IMG/VR virus record: IMGVR_UViG_3300032288_000938
Location: 1-56,429 of that record
Reading direction: 5' to 3' (one strand)
DNA from: a virus
Length of the DNA stretch: 56,429 nt
In this document: in pieces, positions 46,461-54,451 of the stretch
Numbering within the stretch: the stretch's first letter is position 1
How the letters are laid out: each line of letters starts with the position of its first letter
Translations under genes and position numbers: made by a program
Notes under the pieces: model-generated
Seen by the model: only the letters and a program-made list of their open reading frames with translations
Database searches by the model: none
What the model was told of the DNA's origin: nothing

Positions 46461-47056
46461 TACTGCGCCACTCTGTTGCTCTTACGAATGTTCTCTTCTG
46501 CCGTCAGTATTTGCAAGTTTGACGGTACATGGAGGCCGGATACGGTTTTCCCGCGAAGGGGAATAATGTGGTCAACGTGATGCGGGATCCCAGTGGAGTC
46601 TGTAAGCTCCTGTGCGCGACGATAGATGTTCTCTATCTTAACACGGGAGCCAAAACAGACGGGAACCCAAGGCGGAACTGCGCGCGTTTTGGCCAGCTTG
46701 TAACGCTTCTTGGCCGCATTGGATTTGCCACGATTTTTACGGGCGTATTCCTTGGCAGCTTCGAGGCGCTTTTCGCGGTGTTTAGCGTAAGCCTCGCGGT
46801 TCTGTTGGCGGCTTTTTTCCGGGTCAGCCCAGTATGCTTCTTTTTGAAAGTTTGGGTTTTTGGAGACCCGTCGATTGTAGTACTTTTTTTGTCTCTGCCT
46901 TGACTTTCCCACGTCTTGAAAATATCTTTTCGATGACGCTGCCTTATGGCAGTCCTTGCAGTTACTTCGCAATCCATCAGAAGCAGTCTTGTGTCCATAG
47001 AACTGGTCACAAGTTTTCTCAGCGTTGCATGTAATGCAGATTTTCGTCTGCATCAC
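46460..47056 (-). CDS. HNH endonuclease inserted among tail genes
   Basis: A 198-residue protein with an N-terminal zinc site ([34 protein letters not shown]), a long basic helical middle ([20 protein letters not shown]) and an HNH core ([37 protein letters not shown]). It is of the same family as 11827-12297. Its ends overlap both structural neighbours by 1 and 4 bases, so it slipped in without disturbing them. Such genes are usually mobile. Confidence 0.85.
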   Translation of the reverse strand: MMQTKICITCNAEKTCDQFYGHKTASDGLRSNCKDCHKAASSKRYFQDVGKSRQRQKKYYNRRVSKNPNFQKEAYWADPEKSRQQNREAYAKHREKRLEAAKEYARKNRGKSNAAKKRYKLAKTRAVPPWVPVCFGSRVKIENIYRRAQELTDSTGIPHHVDHIIPLRGKTVSGLHVPSNLQILTAEENIRKSNRVAQ

Positions 47057-47484
47057 GCTATGCGGATTATCGCGTCTGTTGCGTTTGCGGTGGGGAAGAC
47101 CACAACAAAGTCTCCGGAGGTCGATGTCTTATCACCACCAAAAGCCAACACCGCAACAGCTTTATCAGACTTGCTGCTGTTGTAAATCAATGCACCGTTG
47201 GCGGTGATCGTGGCGTTAGACCAAGTCGTATCCGCAAAGTCCGTGAACGCTGTAGTTCCCGATGTAGTCGGGGTCACGTTAGACAGAGTGTTACCACCAG
47301 TTGTGTAGCCGTTACCGTTCGCCACTTCGTTAGATGTGGTGTATGCGGTTGTGGACGCACCGAGTGTGGCAGACGATGTATACAGGGCGATCTTGAATGT
47401 ATCACCTGTAGACGCCGTGAAGTTGTGGGTAGCCGTCAGAAGCTCCTGCTTGAAGCTAGTCGGCATTGCTTGGCTAATGGCCAT
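47053..47484 (-). CDS. Small structural protein near the fibres
   Basis: A 143-residue beta-rich protein: [60 protein letters not shown], then [20 protein letters not shown]. This pattern is shared by small virion proteins found beside adaptors in environmental phages. It has no signal or membrane segment. A tail or head-surface role is inferred from its location. Confidence 0.6.
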   Translation of the reverse strand: MAISQAMPTSFKQELLTATHNFTASTGDTFKIALYTSSATLGASTTAYTTSNEVANGNGYTTGGNTLSNVTPTTSGTTAFTDFADTTWSNATITANGALIYNSSKSDKAVAVLAFGGDKTSTSGDFVVVFPTANATDAIIRIA

Positions 47485-47768
47485 TATAGTCTCCTAATCA
47501 GGTCAGCCACATCATTGTGGCCTGCTTCTTTCAGTTTTGCGGCCAGAGTTGTCCGGTCGCTGTTGATGGCCTGCTTCATGTAGTGAACAATCGCGGGCCG
47601 CATCGCCTCGCGGAATGCAATCGCCTGATCCTTGATGGCAGGTGGTGCAGTATCCGCGATGTGAATAATTTTATTAAGCAGACGCTCCGTCCACTCTTCT
47701 GCCGTAAAACCACGGTTCTGCGTGGTTTCAACGTACACGGGGCCAAGCCCCATCATGGTTTCAAACAT
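47484..47768 (-). CDS. Small helical protein, unknown function
   Basis: A 94-residue protein (MFETMMGLGPVYVETTQNRG, then WTERLLNKIIHIADTAPPAI) that is mainly helical after residue 25. It overlaps its upstream neighbour by 1 base and touches the next. Similar short proteins with this FTAEEWTERLLNKI helix occur next to adaptors; role unknown. Confidence 0.6.
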   Translation of the reverse strand: MFETMMGLGPVYVETTQNRGFTAEEWTERLLNKIIHIADTAPPAIKDQAIAFREAMRPAIVHYMKQAINSDRTTLAAKLKEAGHNDVADLIRRL

Positions 47769-48400
47769 CAGTTAGGCTTTACTCTGGTCTCGCCGTTGCG
47801 GTAAGTGTCAGACCGATCCCTGCCTTCGCCCAATGTCTTAAGCTGAGTGAGCGCATCAATGTAGCGGTTGGCATACACTTCCATGAGTTCTGGATCACCC
47901 TTGAGAACCGTATAACCCTCAACCAAGCAACCGTACAGAAGCGCATTCTCAGCATTATCGCCTAGCCAGCTTGTACCCGTGTCTACGATGGATGCTGGCT
48001 CATAGTAGTAGTGAAGCTCAAAGTCGTAACCCGATGTCGGGGTTGGACCCAAAAGAAACGTATTGTCGTCGAACAGGGCGTAGTATTTTGGAACCCCGGT
48101 CGTGGCCGCTGTTGGATATGCCTCACGAATAAAAGCAACATCCTTCGGCAGAAGATAAGACTGCTCTCCGCTGACAATCACAGCGAGAGAGTAAGCAGAG
48201 AGGAAATCAGACGGGGTTGCAAGATACTTGACCCCGCCCGTCGCGTTCCCTGTTACGTTCTTGCGAAAGTTAGGAAGCTGCACCGAGCGGACAATACGCT
48301 CTTCGGCCTGCCGGATGATTGTGTCCGTCATGCCTCCGAGGCCATCGTCGTCTGTCTGGAGATAGGCCCAGATCTGGTTTTTAAGCTCGGTGTAGTTCAT
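47768..48400 (-). CDS. Probable head-tail adaptor protein
   Basis: A 210-residue protein: MNYTELKNQIWAYLQTDDDG, MTDTIIRQAEERIVRSVQLP, then beta segments (YYALFDDNTFLLGPTPTSGY, DFELHYYYEPASIVDTGTSW) and a final helix. This helix, strand, helix order and the FELxYYxxP motif are those of P22 gp4-like and T7 gp11-like adaptor (tubular) proteins. They join the portal to the tail. The protein at 49512-50213 has the same layout, and two adaptors in a row are usual in podoviruses. Confidence 0.68.
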   Translation of the reverse strand: MNYTELKNQIWAYLQTDDDGLGGMTDTIIRQAEERIVRSVQLPNFRKNVTGNATGGVKYLATPSDFLSAYSLAVIVSGEQSYLLPKDVAFIREAYPTAATTGVPKYYALFDDNTFLLGPTPTSGYDFELHYYYEPASIVDTGTSWLGDNAENALLYGCLVEGYTVLKGDPELMEVYANRYIDALTQLKTLGEGRDRSDTYRNGETRVKPN

Positions 48401-48403
48401 TTA

Positions 48404-48580
48404 TCAGCCGTTCTTGGAGAAGGTCTTACCCTTTGTCGCGGCACCAAAACCACGCATGGTCTTGTCTTTCGCGATCTTGGGCATCAAGCCAGTATACACA
48501 CCCATGGACATGCCGCCTTGGATTGTGGCAACATTCTCTTCTTTCTGAGAACGGGTCTTCTTCTTCACATCGTTTGCCAT
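48404..48580 (-). CDS. Small basic protein, unknown function
   Basis: A 58-residue basic protein from ATG 48580 (MANDVKKKTRSQKEENVATI, QGGMSMGVYTGLMPKIAKDK). Its ATG is 1 base from the stop of the next gene and a ribosome site (GGTAAG) lies before it. A Gly-rich end (GFGAATKGKTFSKNG) follows. Unknown role; it is in a cluster of very basic small virion-region proteins. Confidence 0.6.
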   Translation of the reverse strand: MANDVKKKTRSQKEENVATIQGGMSMGVYTGLMPKIAKDKTMRGFGAATKGKTFSKNG

Positions 48581-48581
48581 G

Positions 48582-49121
48582 TTACTTACCCTTAACCTTG
48601 CCGCCAGACTTGAGGTTGGCAGCGGGGATGCGCTTGGCCGACTTGTGGGCAGCAACCTTCTCAAGGCGACCAGACCCAGACCCAGCACCAGCGGTCATCT
48701 TGACAGCACCGCCCTTGGCATACTTAGATACCTTGCCGCCATTTTTGCGGTACAAAGCAGGCATCCCGCCGATAGCTTCCATGGCCCCGCGAACACCTTG
48801 CGGAACTGTCTGGCTGCCGCCTTGTCCGCCCTTGCCGCTGCCGATAGACGGCTTAATTGGCATACCCGGACGGGTTGGGAACCCCGGAAGGGTCTTCACC
48901 ATGTCACGGCCATCACGGCGCATATCGCGGCGCATATCGCGGCGCATCCCGCGATCCATTTCAGCGGGGCCGCCCATAGCCATCTTTGGAACTTTGCCGC
49001 CGGGTGTGGCGTTAGAGCCAGTCCCCTTGCGAGCAATACCGCCGCCCTTGAGGGCCATACCAACGCCCTTGCGGGCCAAACCACCGCCACGCATGGCGGA
49101 CTTACCTGTCTTACCCTTCAT
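48582..49121 (-). CDS. Very basic Gly/Lys-rich protein
   Basis: A 179-residue low-complexity basic protein. The first 50 residues are Lys/Gly/Met-rich (MKGKTGKSAMRGGGLARKGV), then the tandem RRDMRRDMRRDGRD, and a Lys/Gly end (NLKSGGKVKGK). A MKSGGK-like piece near the end recalls the shared tag of the genes at 50516-52528, though the KTKGR part is missing. DNA binding or packaging with DNA is plausible but not shown. Confidence 0.6.
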   Translation of the reverse strand: MKGKTGKSAMRGGGLARKGVGMALKGGGIARKGTGSNATPGGKVPKMAMGGPAEMDRGMRRDMRRDMRRDGRDMVKTLPGFPTRPGMPIKPSIGSGKGGQGGSQTVPQGVRGAMEAIGGMPALYRKNGGKVSKYAKGGAVKMTAGAGSGSGRLEKVAAHKSAKRIPAANLKSGGKVKGK

Positions 49122-49131
49122 GGGGGACTCC

Positions 49132-49512
49132 TTAGATGTTCGGGTCGTACTGCCCGTTGTTGAGAACGATTACTGTACCGATCTGTCCCTGACAGAATAC
49201 AGCGTTATTTCCTACAATACCACCAACCGAGTTATTCTGCATAAGCGCGACAACATCTTGCCACCCAAACAAAGCCTCGCTGACAACCTTAGCGGTGTCT
49301 GGGCGGGGATCCCGCAAAGCCTGCGGATCGTTGACTGGGAACATGCCCAAGAACAACTGCGGATGGTCTTTATCAAGGCATTCATTGCAAACCTTTAGGT
49401 TTGTATTCCTGCCCTTGATTGGCTGGAAGTAAAGCTTAGCCAAGTCGGCCCTGAACCCGCAACGGTCGCAGAACCCGAATGCCCGCCTACCCTTGGCATA
49501 TGGGACACTCAT
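49132..49512 (-). CDS. Zinc-ribbon structural-cluster protein
   Basis: A 126-residue protein with a zinc ribbon near the start: FCDRCGFRADLAKLYFQP, then LKVCNECLDKDHPQLFLG. The rest is acidic and hydrophobic (VGGIVGNNAVFCQGQIGTVI). It overlaps the adaptor gene by 1 base, so it is expressed with head-tail genes. Similar zinc-ribbon proteins accompany adaptors in environmental podoviruses. Its exact place in the virion is unknown. Confidence 0.65.
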   Translation of the reverse strand: MSVPYAKGRRAFGFCDRCGFRADLAKLYFQPIKGRNTNLKVCNECLDKDHPQLFLGMFPVNDPQALRDPRPDTAKVVSEALFGWQDVVALMQNNSVGGIVGNNAVFCQGQIGTVIVLNNGQYDPNI

Positions 49513-50213
49513 TAGTAGCCCCCGAAGCCTACATACGGGAGGAAGCGATCTGGCGCGCGGTCTCGGTCTTCAGACGCTGCAAGCGTGAACTGCTCTTCGT
49601 ACAGGCCCTTTAGCAACTGAATGCGATCAGCCGCTTCGGGGTTTTTAAGCGCAATGTAATAAGCCAGACCGGAGACAAGGGCTGGCAGGAAGCGGACAGG
49701 GATGTCAGCGTTATTCGCTGCGCTGGCTCCGGTGTCCTCAATACGTCTCAGATACCAGTATACCAGCGTGTAGGTTGTGCTGCTATCTGGGACCGGCCAA
49801 ACCGTCACCGTCGGTGAGATCTGCCGATTGACGTAAATTTGGAGGGGCCTGCCCTGCGTGGACTTGGTCGGGATTGCGGCATAGTCGGAAACCGAAATGC
49901 GCTGCATCGTAATGTCGGTGTTTACACCAGAGTTGTTGGTGCGGATTACATGCTCGATCATGTCAATCATGTCCGCAGGAACCCCGTTGGCGACGGTATA
50001 TGTTGCTTGTCCGGGGACAAGGGTTATAGTGCCGGTTGCAATAGTCCAAAGGTTCAACCCCATGTTGGACCATTCGGCACACAGCAGATTGAGACTGCGG
50101 CGGGCAGTCTTCATGTCGTAGCCTGAGCGCAACTCAAGACCGGCGCGCTCAAAGGCTTCTTCGACAATCTCTGCGATGTCAAGGTTGAATGTAGCTGTGC
50201 CGCTGGTTGTCAT
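49512..50213 (-). CDS. Probable head-tail adaptor protein
   Basis: A 233-residue protein: FNLDIAEIVEEAFERAGLEL, RSGYDMKTARRSLNLLCAEW, SNMGLNLWTIATGTITLVPG, then YTLVYWYLRRIEDTG and a helical end. The N-terminal helices with EEAxERxGxE and RRSLNLLxxEWSNxGxNLW are the signature of P22 gp4-like adaptor proteins that join portal and tail. It is preceded by an extended -10 promoter at 50235-50243. Confidence 0.75.
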   Translation of the reverse strand: MTTSGTATFNLDIAEIVEEAFERAGLELRSGYDMKTARRSLNLLCAEWSNMGLNLWTIATGTITLVPGQATYTVANGVPADMIDMIEHVIRTNNSGVNTDITMQRISVSDYAAIPTKSTQGRPLQIYVNRQISPTVTVWPVPDSSTTYTLVYWYLRRIEDTGASAANNADIPVRFLPALVSGLAYYIALKNPEAADRIQLLKGLYEEQFTLAASEDRDRAPDRFLPYVGFGGY

Positions 50214-50216
50214 GTA

Positions 50217-50372
50217 TCTACCTATTTATAACCGATTATACCATGAATGCCGTATACAGGGCTATACATAGGTATATAAGGGTAAACCCGTTATAAGTGT
50301 GCATCCCCGGCTGATGACCACACTGGGTTCATATACAGCCCGCCTACCCAAACGATGCACTTCCCGACTCTA
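50217..50372. other. AT-rich spacer with late promoter
   Basis: These 156 bases hold no gene and are richer in TATA-like words than anything around them (TATAC, TATATAAG, TTATAA several times). One extended -10 promoter is clear at 50235-50243. The rest may bind a phage regulator or serve as a DNA-unwinding site. Confidence 0.5.
50235..50243 (-). promoter_or_regulatory. Extended -10 promoter for the adaptor gene
   Basis: The minus strand reads TGGTATAAT, a perfect -10 with its TGN extension, 22 bases before the adaptor ATG. No -35 match is seen, which is normal for extended -10 promoters. It would restart transcription in the middle of the late block. Confidence 0.65.
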
Positions 50373-50516
50373 CTAGTACTTACCGCGATCACCCTTCATA
50401 GGGCTTTTGGGACCTAGGGACTTGCTATGGCGTCTTGCCTTTGGCAGGCTGCGACGCTTGCTGCGGGATTTTGATAGTTTAAGAGATGCCCCAATATTGA
50501 TCTTACTGGCAGCCAT
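50373..50516 (-). CDS. 47-residue very basic protein
   Basis: A short frame, MAASKINIGASLKLSKSRSK, RRSLPKARRHSKSLGPKSPM, KGDRGKY. It is dominated by Lys, Arg and Ser and has no hydrophobic core. Its ATG overlaps the stop of the preceding low-complexity gene. Such a peptide could bind DNA inside the head. No family is recognised. Confidence 0.5.
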   Translation of the reverse strand: MAASKINIGASLKLSKSRSKRRSLPKARRHSKSLGPKSPMKGDRGKY

Positions 50517-52006
50517 TAGACACACCGCCCCCTAGTCTTGCCGCGAGATGCAATGCCGTCTGCCTTGGCAACGCGGCCACCACTCTTCATTGTTTTGGGT
50601 TTAGCACCACGGCGTAGGTGCTTTTTCCCGCGCCTACGGATTGGCTCCTTATCTTCTCCACCGCCCGGCCTGTCCCTAAATGGCCCACCGGAAGAAGAAA
50701 AATTGGATTGTGAAGCACGATCACCGGCAGCAACAACACTTGGAGAAGTGGTTGGCTTCTGAGGCCCCGCAGGGCCACTATACACAGGACCTTCGGTCGG
50801 GCCAGACATGCCCGGCAGTCGGCTTTGATCCTTGTCTAAGAATTGACTTCCGAACTCAGGACCAACGGTTTCACCAGACATTCCCGGCAACCGGCTTTGG
50901 TCCTTGATAGAGCCAAAGGATCGGCTTGAATACGGGGAGGCAGGGTTAAATGAGCCAACCTTCGGGCCGAGGCTTGTCACCCCTGCCCCCTTGGGGACGC
51001 TTACGTTAAAATTGTACCCAGCAATTTTGGCTGGATAAGAGTTGTACGCAGACTCGTCAAAGCCGCTTGGGGTTGGGTATCTCAAGCCAGCGAGTCCACT
51101 CCCAATCAACACGCTGCCTTCAGGGAGTTGCTTGGCAAATTTAGCGGCTTGTTGAGCGGTCATTGGCTTCTGCGAACGCGCGAGCAGGCTTTGACCAATA
51201 TCGGTCTCCGCAAATGGGGTGAACTGCTTGCTCTGAGTGAAGGTAACGCTGCCCGGAACAACCGACTGTTGGTCAAGATAGCTAGGGCGGAATGAAGGAG
51301 CGGCAGGGCTTGCCTGCGTCGGAGTTGGAGAAAATGGCCTTGACGGCATAACCGCAGGCCGCTGCGGGGTTGGAGTCACAGGACGAGCAGGCATTGACCT
51401 ACGCGGCACCGGCTCGCCAGCCGGGGCCATGTAGGGATTTTCCCAATCAGGCGTCATTTCAAGCCGGTCTGCAATCTTGCCCTTCGGGGTAAGTGACTGG
51501 ATAGAAGTCCCCCTAATAGAAGGATCTCTCAAGTCTTGCTGCGCCAAGTCATTATAAACACCAGCCAGCATCTGAGCGCGGCCACTATTGATCCCAGCCC
51601 CCGTCATTGCGCGAGCGGGGTCAGAACCGAGCCGTGCCAATTGCCCAGCGGCAGATCCTCCGCTTGGACCAGACGGCCTCGTTCCACCAAACCCGCCTTC
51701 GCGAGTACTTCCTGCGAGGCCACGCGGTCCCTCACCGCCACCGCCCATCTGGCCTGAGCCACCGGGCCTCATGCCCCCGTCCCGCGTTGAACCGGCAAGA
51801 CCACCACCACCGGAGGAACCACCGGGCCTTGACCCCGCCCCTGCAAACCCACCTTCACGGGTAGAACCGCCTAGCCCGCTAGACGAACGCGCGCTCTCTG
51901 GCTGACCACCCATGAACCCGCCAAGGGACATCCTCTTGACGCCATCGGAGCGGGGGGTTGTTGCTCTCGTAAAACCCTTGCGGGCCTTTCCATCACCACG
52001 GGCCAT
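50516..52006 (-). CDS. Low-complexity Gly-rich protein with C-terminal tag
   Basis: A 496-residue protein without a clear globular domain in its first half, which repeats a unit like GLAGSTREGGFGG several times. The middle holds IGQSLLARSQKPMTAQQAAK and LPEGSVLIGSGLAGLRYPTP. A second repeat (DQSRLPGMSGETVGPEF) follows. The end is basic, then MKSGGRVAKADGIASRGKTR and GRCV, a tag shared with the next two genes. It may be a fibrous or internal virion part. No family name is given. Confidence 0.6.
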   Translation of the reverse strand: MARGDGKARKGFTRATTPRSDGVKRMSLGGFMGGQPESARSSSGLGGSTREGGFAGAGSRPGGSSGGGGLAGSTRDGGMRPGGSGQMGGGGEGPRGLAGSTREGGFGGTRPSGPSGGSAAGQLARLGSDPARAMTGAGINSGRAQMLAGVYNDLAQQDLRDPSIRGTSIQSLTPKGKIADRLEMTPDWENPYMAPAGEPVPRRSMPARPVTPTPQRPAVMPSRPFSPTPTQASPAAPSFRPSYLDQQSVVPGSVTFTQSKQFTPFAETDIGQSLLARSQKPMTAQQAAKFAKQLPEGSVLIGSGLAGLRYPTPSGFDESAYNSYPAKIAGYNFNVSVPKGAGVTSLGPKVGSFNPASPYSSRSFGSIKDQSRLPGMSGETVGPEFGSQFLDKDQSRLPGMSGPTEGPVYSGPAGPQKPTTSPSVVAAGDRASQSNFSSSGGPFRDRPGGGEDKEPIRRRGKKHLRRGAKPKTMKSGGRVAKADGIASRGKTRGRCV

Positions 52007-52016
52007 TGTGGCCTCC

Positions 52017-52247
52017 TTAACAGATTCTGCCTTTGGTTTTTACGCGAGAAAGACCATCGCCGCGCACTGCGCCGCCGCTCTTCATACGGGGCTGAAATTT
52101 TTGCATGATTGCGGGTGGGATATTCATACCAGCCTTCTCAAACTTACCAATCATCTTCCCAGCCCATTTACGTGCGCCGCCGTTACCGCTTGGCATACCT
52201 TTTGATTTTGCTAGGCCGCTTAAGTAACTAAATGGATTACCAGCCAT
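52017..52247 (-). CDS. Small basic protein with shared C-terminal tag
   Basis: A 76-residue basic protein (MAGNPFSYLSGLAKSKGMPS) with a helix in KWAGKMIGKFEKAGMNIPPA and the end RMKSGGAVRGDGLSRVKTKG, RIC. The last 20 or so residues match the ends of the proteins before and after it. The rest does not match, so the tag is a separate module. Function is unknown. Confidence 0.65.
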   Translation of the reverse strand: MAGNPFSYLSGLAKSKGMPSGNGGARKWAGKMIGKFEKAGMNIPPAIMQKFQPRMKSGGAVRGDGLSRVKTKGRIC

Positions 52248-52528
52248 TAGCAGATCCTTCCTTTAGTCTTACCGCGAACTGCGGCACCATCAACCTTACC
52301 GCCATGCTTAAAATCAGAAGGCTTAAAGCCTTCCAGCATAATTTCGTCGTTGGCATCGCCCTGACTGACTACACCGCTTTTTACGTCTTCCACCGTGATC
52401 TTGCGGCGCTTCGGCGCAGGCATCTTGGGGCGGGGCCTCGGGAGAGGCTGCTCCTTCTTCTTGGCATTCTCTTCCATAGCAGCAATCAAGGACTGCATAC
52501 CAAGCTTATCTTGTTCTGAAATGCCCAT
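52247..52528 (-). CDS. Small charged protein with shared C-terminal tag
   Basis: A 93-residue protein with a helical acidic start (MGISEQDKLGMQSLIAAMEE), a proline-basic hinge (PLPRPRPKMPAPKRRKITVE), then SDFKHGGKVDGAAVRGKTKG, RIC. The final segment is the tag of its neighbours. Its ATG and stop share bases with those of the adjoining genes, so the three are translated together. Role unknown. Confidence 0.65.
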   Translation of the reverse strand: MGISEQDKLGMQSLIAAMEENAKKKEQPLPRPRPKMPAPKRRKITVEDVKSGVVSQGDANDEIMLEGFKPSDFKHGGKVDGAAVRGKTKGRIC

Positions 52529-52713
52529 TACTTTTTCTTTCCTTTGCGCGCTTCGCTAAGAGCGATAGCGATTGCCTGTTTCGGGTTCTTCACAACCGGG
52601 CCTTTCTTGGACCCCGAGTGGAGCTTGCCCGACTTGAACTCCTTCATAACCTTTTTAACCTTACCGGGGGCCTTCAGAACTTGTTTAGTCATGCTGGGCC
52701 GAGAGATAGCCAT
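52528..52713 (-). CDS. Small conserved basic protein (DUF6496-like)
   Basis: A 61-residue protein: VMKEFKSGKLHSGSKKGPVV, KNPKQAIAIALSEARKGKKK. The VMxEFKxGxLxSGSxxGPxVxxxxQAIAIALSEA pattern is that of DUF6496, a common short phage protein (family label from memory). It is strongly basic. It overlaps the tagged gene by 1 base. Function is unknown. Confidence 0.75.
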   Translation of the reverse strand: MAISRPSMTKQVLKAPGKVKKVMKEFKSGKLHSGSKKGPVVKNPKQAIAIALSEARKGKKK

Positions 52714-52714
52714 T

Positions 52715-53200
52715 TTAAGCCTCGTTCCTTGAGAGAGATGTTTGTGCGGTTAATATGACCCGCCCCGTTTTGGAGAGCGGGAATGTTTCAGGCCAGCGGG
52801 TTTCAACGTGACGGTCTTTTGCGACGCGAGCCACATTGACCATATCAGACTGATTGCCGCCAAGAATGTGATAAGCATCTTTGTCTTCCCCAACGTAGAA
52901 TCCAACGTGTCCACCACCAGAGCGTTTGAACACCATGATAGCCCCGACAGTAGGTTCGCAAGCGCGGCCATAGTCAGACCATCCAAGGGCAGAAAGTGCA
53001 TCCTGCTGAACTGGGAACCCAGCAGCCCTAACACAGTGTGCCACAAAAAGGCCGCACCACGGGATAGAGTCATCTTTGTAAAAAGATGAAATCCAGCCGC
53101 CAATATTCTTGGCCCACTGGATAATGACGGGGTTGTTAGATTTCCCGGCAAACTCTTTTGTGCCATTCAGGGAATAGGCTATTTTCATCCACGGTGGCAT
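52715..53200 (-). CDS. Endolysin-like peptidase (TIGR02594 type)
   Basis: A 161-residue NlpC/P60-CHAP-like enzyme of the TIGR02594 family. The catalytic Cys is in IPWCGLFVAHCVRAAGFP, the His in GGGHVGFYVGED, and GGNQSDMVNVAR follows. It would cut peptide bonds of the cell wall at lysis. The next genes upstream are a coiled-coil membrane protein and a holin, forming a compact lysis cassette. A signal peptide is not seen, so export depends on the holin. Confidence 0.85.
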   Translation of the reverse strand: MPPWMKIAYSLNGTKEFAGKSNNPVIIQWAKNIGGWISSFYKDDSIPWCGLFVAHCVRAAGFPVQQDALSALGWSDYGRACEPTVGAIMVFKRSGGGHVGFYVGEDKDAYHILGGNQSDMVNVARVAKDRHVETRWPETFPLSKTGRVILTAQTSLSRNEA

Positions 53201-53421
53201 TATCGGCCTGCCATGAAGTCAAACGCCTTGAATATAAGGCCACCAAGGGCTGCGCCAGCGGTTCCCACCATGAGAAACACGCGCCAGCCGCCAGCGGCTT
53301 GATCGAGCTTCTGACGGATGAACTTGATGTCACCCTTAAGCTCGGCCATATCGTCTTCAAGCTTCTGCACTTGGATTTCTAGTTTACCGACAGCCACGCT
53401 AAGATCCGTAAAATCACTCAT
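53200..53421 (-). CDS. Coiled-coil membrane protein of the lysis cassette
   Basis: A 73-residue protein with an N-terminal coiled coil (VAVGKLEIQVQKLEDDMAEL, KGDIKFIRQKLDQ) and a C-terminal transmembrane helix (WRVFLMVGTAGAALGGLIFK). This is the topology of haemolysin XhlA-like lysis proteins. It is directly linked to the endolysin stop and may help the holin. Confidence 0.65.
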   Translation of the reverse strand: MSDFTDLSVAVGKLEIQVQKLEDDMAELKGDIKFIRQKLDQAAGGWRVFLMVGTAGAALGGLIFKAFDFMAGR

Positions 53422-53422
53422 A

Positions 53423-53614
53423 TTAAAGCTCCGCAGAATCTTGCTTAAACGGAGCGCATGTTCCTGCCCATTTTATAATCTCGCCAGACTCCATCCTCTT
53501 GTTCATGAACTCTTGCACTTGAGGCTTTTCTGGACATTCCGGAAGAACGCTGTGCTTAATTTCCATCATACCATTTGGGAGTACGACTGCGAGAATGAAT
53601 ATATACAGGGTCAT
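53423..53614 (-). CDS. Small secreted/membrane lysis-cassette protein
   Basis: A 63-residue protein from ATG 53614 (MTLYIFILAVVLPNGMMEIK) with an N-terminal hydrophobic segment and a soluble part with two cysteines (ECPEKPQVQEFMNKRME, GTCAPFKQD). It could be a spanin-like or exported protein. It overlaps the holin gene by 4 bases. No family is certain. Confidence 0.55.
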   Translation of the reverse strand: MTLYIFILAVVLPNGMMEIKHSVLPECPEKPQVQEFMNKRMESGEIIKWAGTCAPFKQDSAEL

Positions 53615-54015
53615 TTGGACGTTCCCTTCCACTTGTCAAAGCTGCGGGCCGCTGTCACACCAAGCATTGCCGTAACAAGAGCCATCATGGCATCTGTATT
53701 TGGCTCGGGAAGCGGGGTTGTAACGCCAACAATGGCGAGAAACCAAGAAAGGATAGGCTGTAGGAGAAAGGCATACCCGAGTGAAACCCCGCCCATCCAT
53801 CCAATAAAAGGACGCCATCCTGCCACGAAGATGCTCGAATGAGCAGCCTCAACCTTGTTGACTTCCATCTGCGCTTCAGACTGTGCGGCAGCATACTTTA
53901 GGAGGTCAGACTGCATCTCAAGGGATGCGCGCTCACGGGCTGCCGGGTCTGGGATCCGGTCAACCAGCTTGCCAATCATTTCGAGTCCGGGGCCGAGGAG
54001 AGCTTGGAACATCAC
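53611..54015 (-). CDS. Holin (GTA 3-TM type)
   Basis: A 134-residue protein, with an N-terminal amphipathic region (MMFQALLGPGLEMIGKLVDR, ASLEMQSDLLKYAAAQSEAQ) and EVNKVEAAHSSIFVAGWRPF, IGWMGGVSLGYAFLLQPILS, then WFLAIVGVTTPLPEP and a third hydrophobic helix. The VEAAHxSxFxAGWRPFIGW core is typical of the holin family described in gene transfer agents. It permeabilises the inner membrane for the endolysin. Confidence 0.85.
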   Translation of the reverse strand: MMFQALLGPGLEMIGKLVDRIPDPAARERASLEMQSDLLKYAAAQSEAQMEVNKVEAAHSSIFVAGWRPFIGWMGGVSLGYAFLLQPILSWFLAIVGVTTPLPEPNTDAMMALVTAMLGVTAARSFDKWKGTSK

Positions 54016-54263
54016 CGATACCCTTTTGCGATTTTTGCAGCCGACTTTGGCTGCTTAGAGAATTGTTTGCCGGATTTAAGCGCCTTGCGCTTCTCACGGG
54101 TGGAAGCTGCATAAACGCCCGGAGGCATGGCCTTAATTGCCTTTTCAGGCAGATAACGCTCGCCTGTGGCCTTTGGCCCCTGCGTGGACGGCTTGCCGGA
54201 TTTTGTCCGCCATTTCTGGGCTGTCCAAGCCTTCAGAGACTGCTGTGGCTTCTTTAGCGGCAT
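54012..54263 (-). CDS. Small conserved basic phage protein
   Basis: An 83-residue protein: MPLKKPQQSLKAWTAQKWRT, KSGKPSTQGPKATGERYLPE, KAIKAMPPGVYAASTREKRK, then ALKSGKQFSKQP. I recognise the LKxWTxQxWRTKSGKPS, TGERYLPE and YAASTREKR pieces from many environmental phages, where the role is unknown. It overlaps the holin gene by 4 bases. Confidence 0.72.
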   Translation of the reverse strand: MPLKKPQQSLKAWTAQKWRTKSGKPSTQGPKATGERYLPEKAIKAMPPGVYAASTREKRKALKSGKQFSKQPKSAAKIAKGYR

Positions 54264-54451
54264 CAGTCTTTATAACCTCCGCCAGCCTTTTTATACTGCG
54301 CAGCGAGCATCTGAGCCTTGCGGGCCGACCACTGGCCGGGTTTACCACCCTTGCCTCCAGCCTTCACACGCTCAAAGATAGCCTTGCGCATACCGGGCTT
54401 TGTGTAGTTACCGGCAGCATTTACTTTGCTCTTGGTTGGTTTCTTTGCCAT
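54263..54451 (-). CDS. Small basic protein (DUF5872-like)
   Basis: A 62-residue basic protein: MAKKPTKSKVNAAGNYTKPG, MRKAIFERVKAGGKGGKPGQ, WSARKAQMLAAQYKKAGGGY. The GKxGQWSARKAQ and KKAGGGY pieces fit DUF5872-type proteins (family label from memory). Its ATG overlaps the upstream stop codon by one base (TAATG). Unknown function, but the Lys/Gly composition hints at nucleic acid binding. Confidence 0.72.
   Translation of the reverse strand: MAKKPTKSKVNAAGNYTKPGMRKAIFERVKAGGKGGKPGQWSARKAQMLAAQYKKAGGGYKD

Noticed and set aside
48582-49121. Histone-like DNA-binding protein
   Set aside because: The strong Lys/Gly/Arg bias would fit, but there is no recognised histone or H-NS motif, so I describe it only as a basic low-complexity protein.
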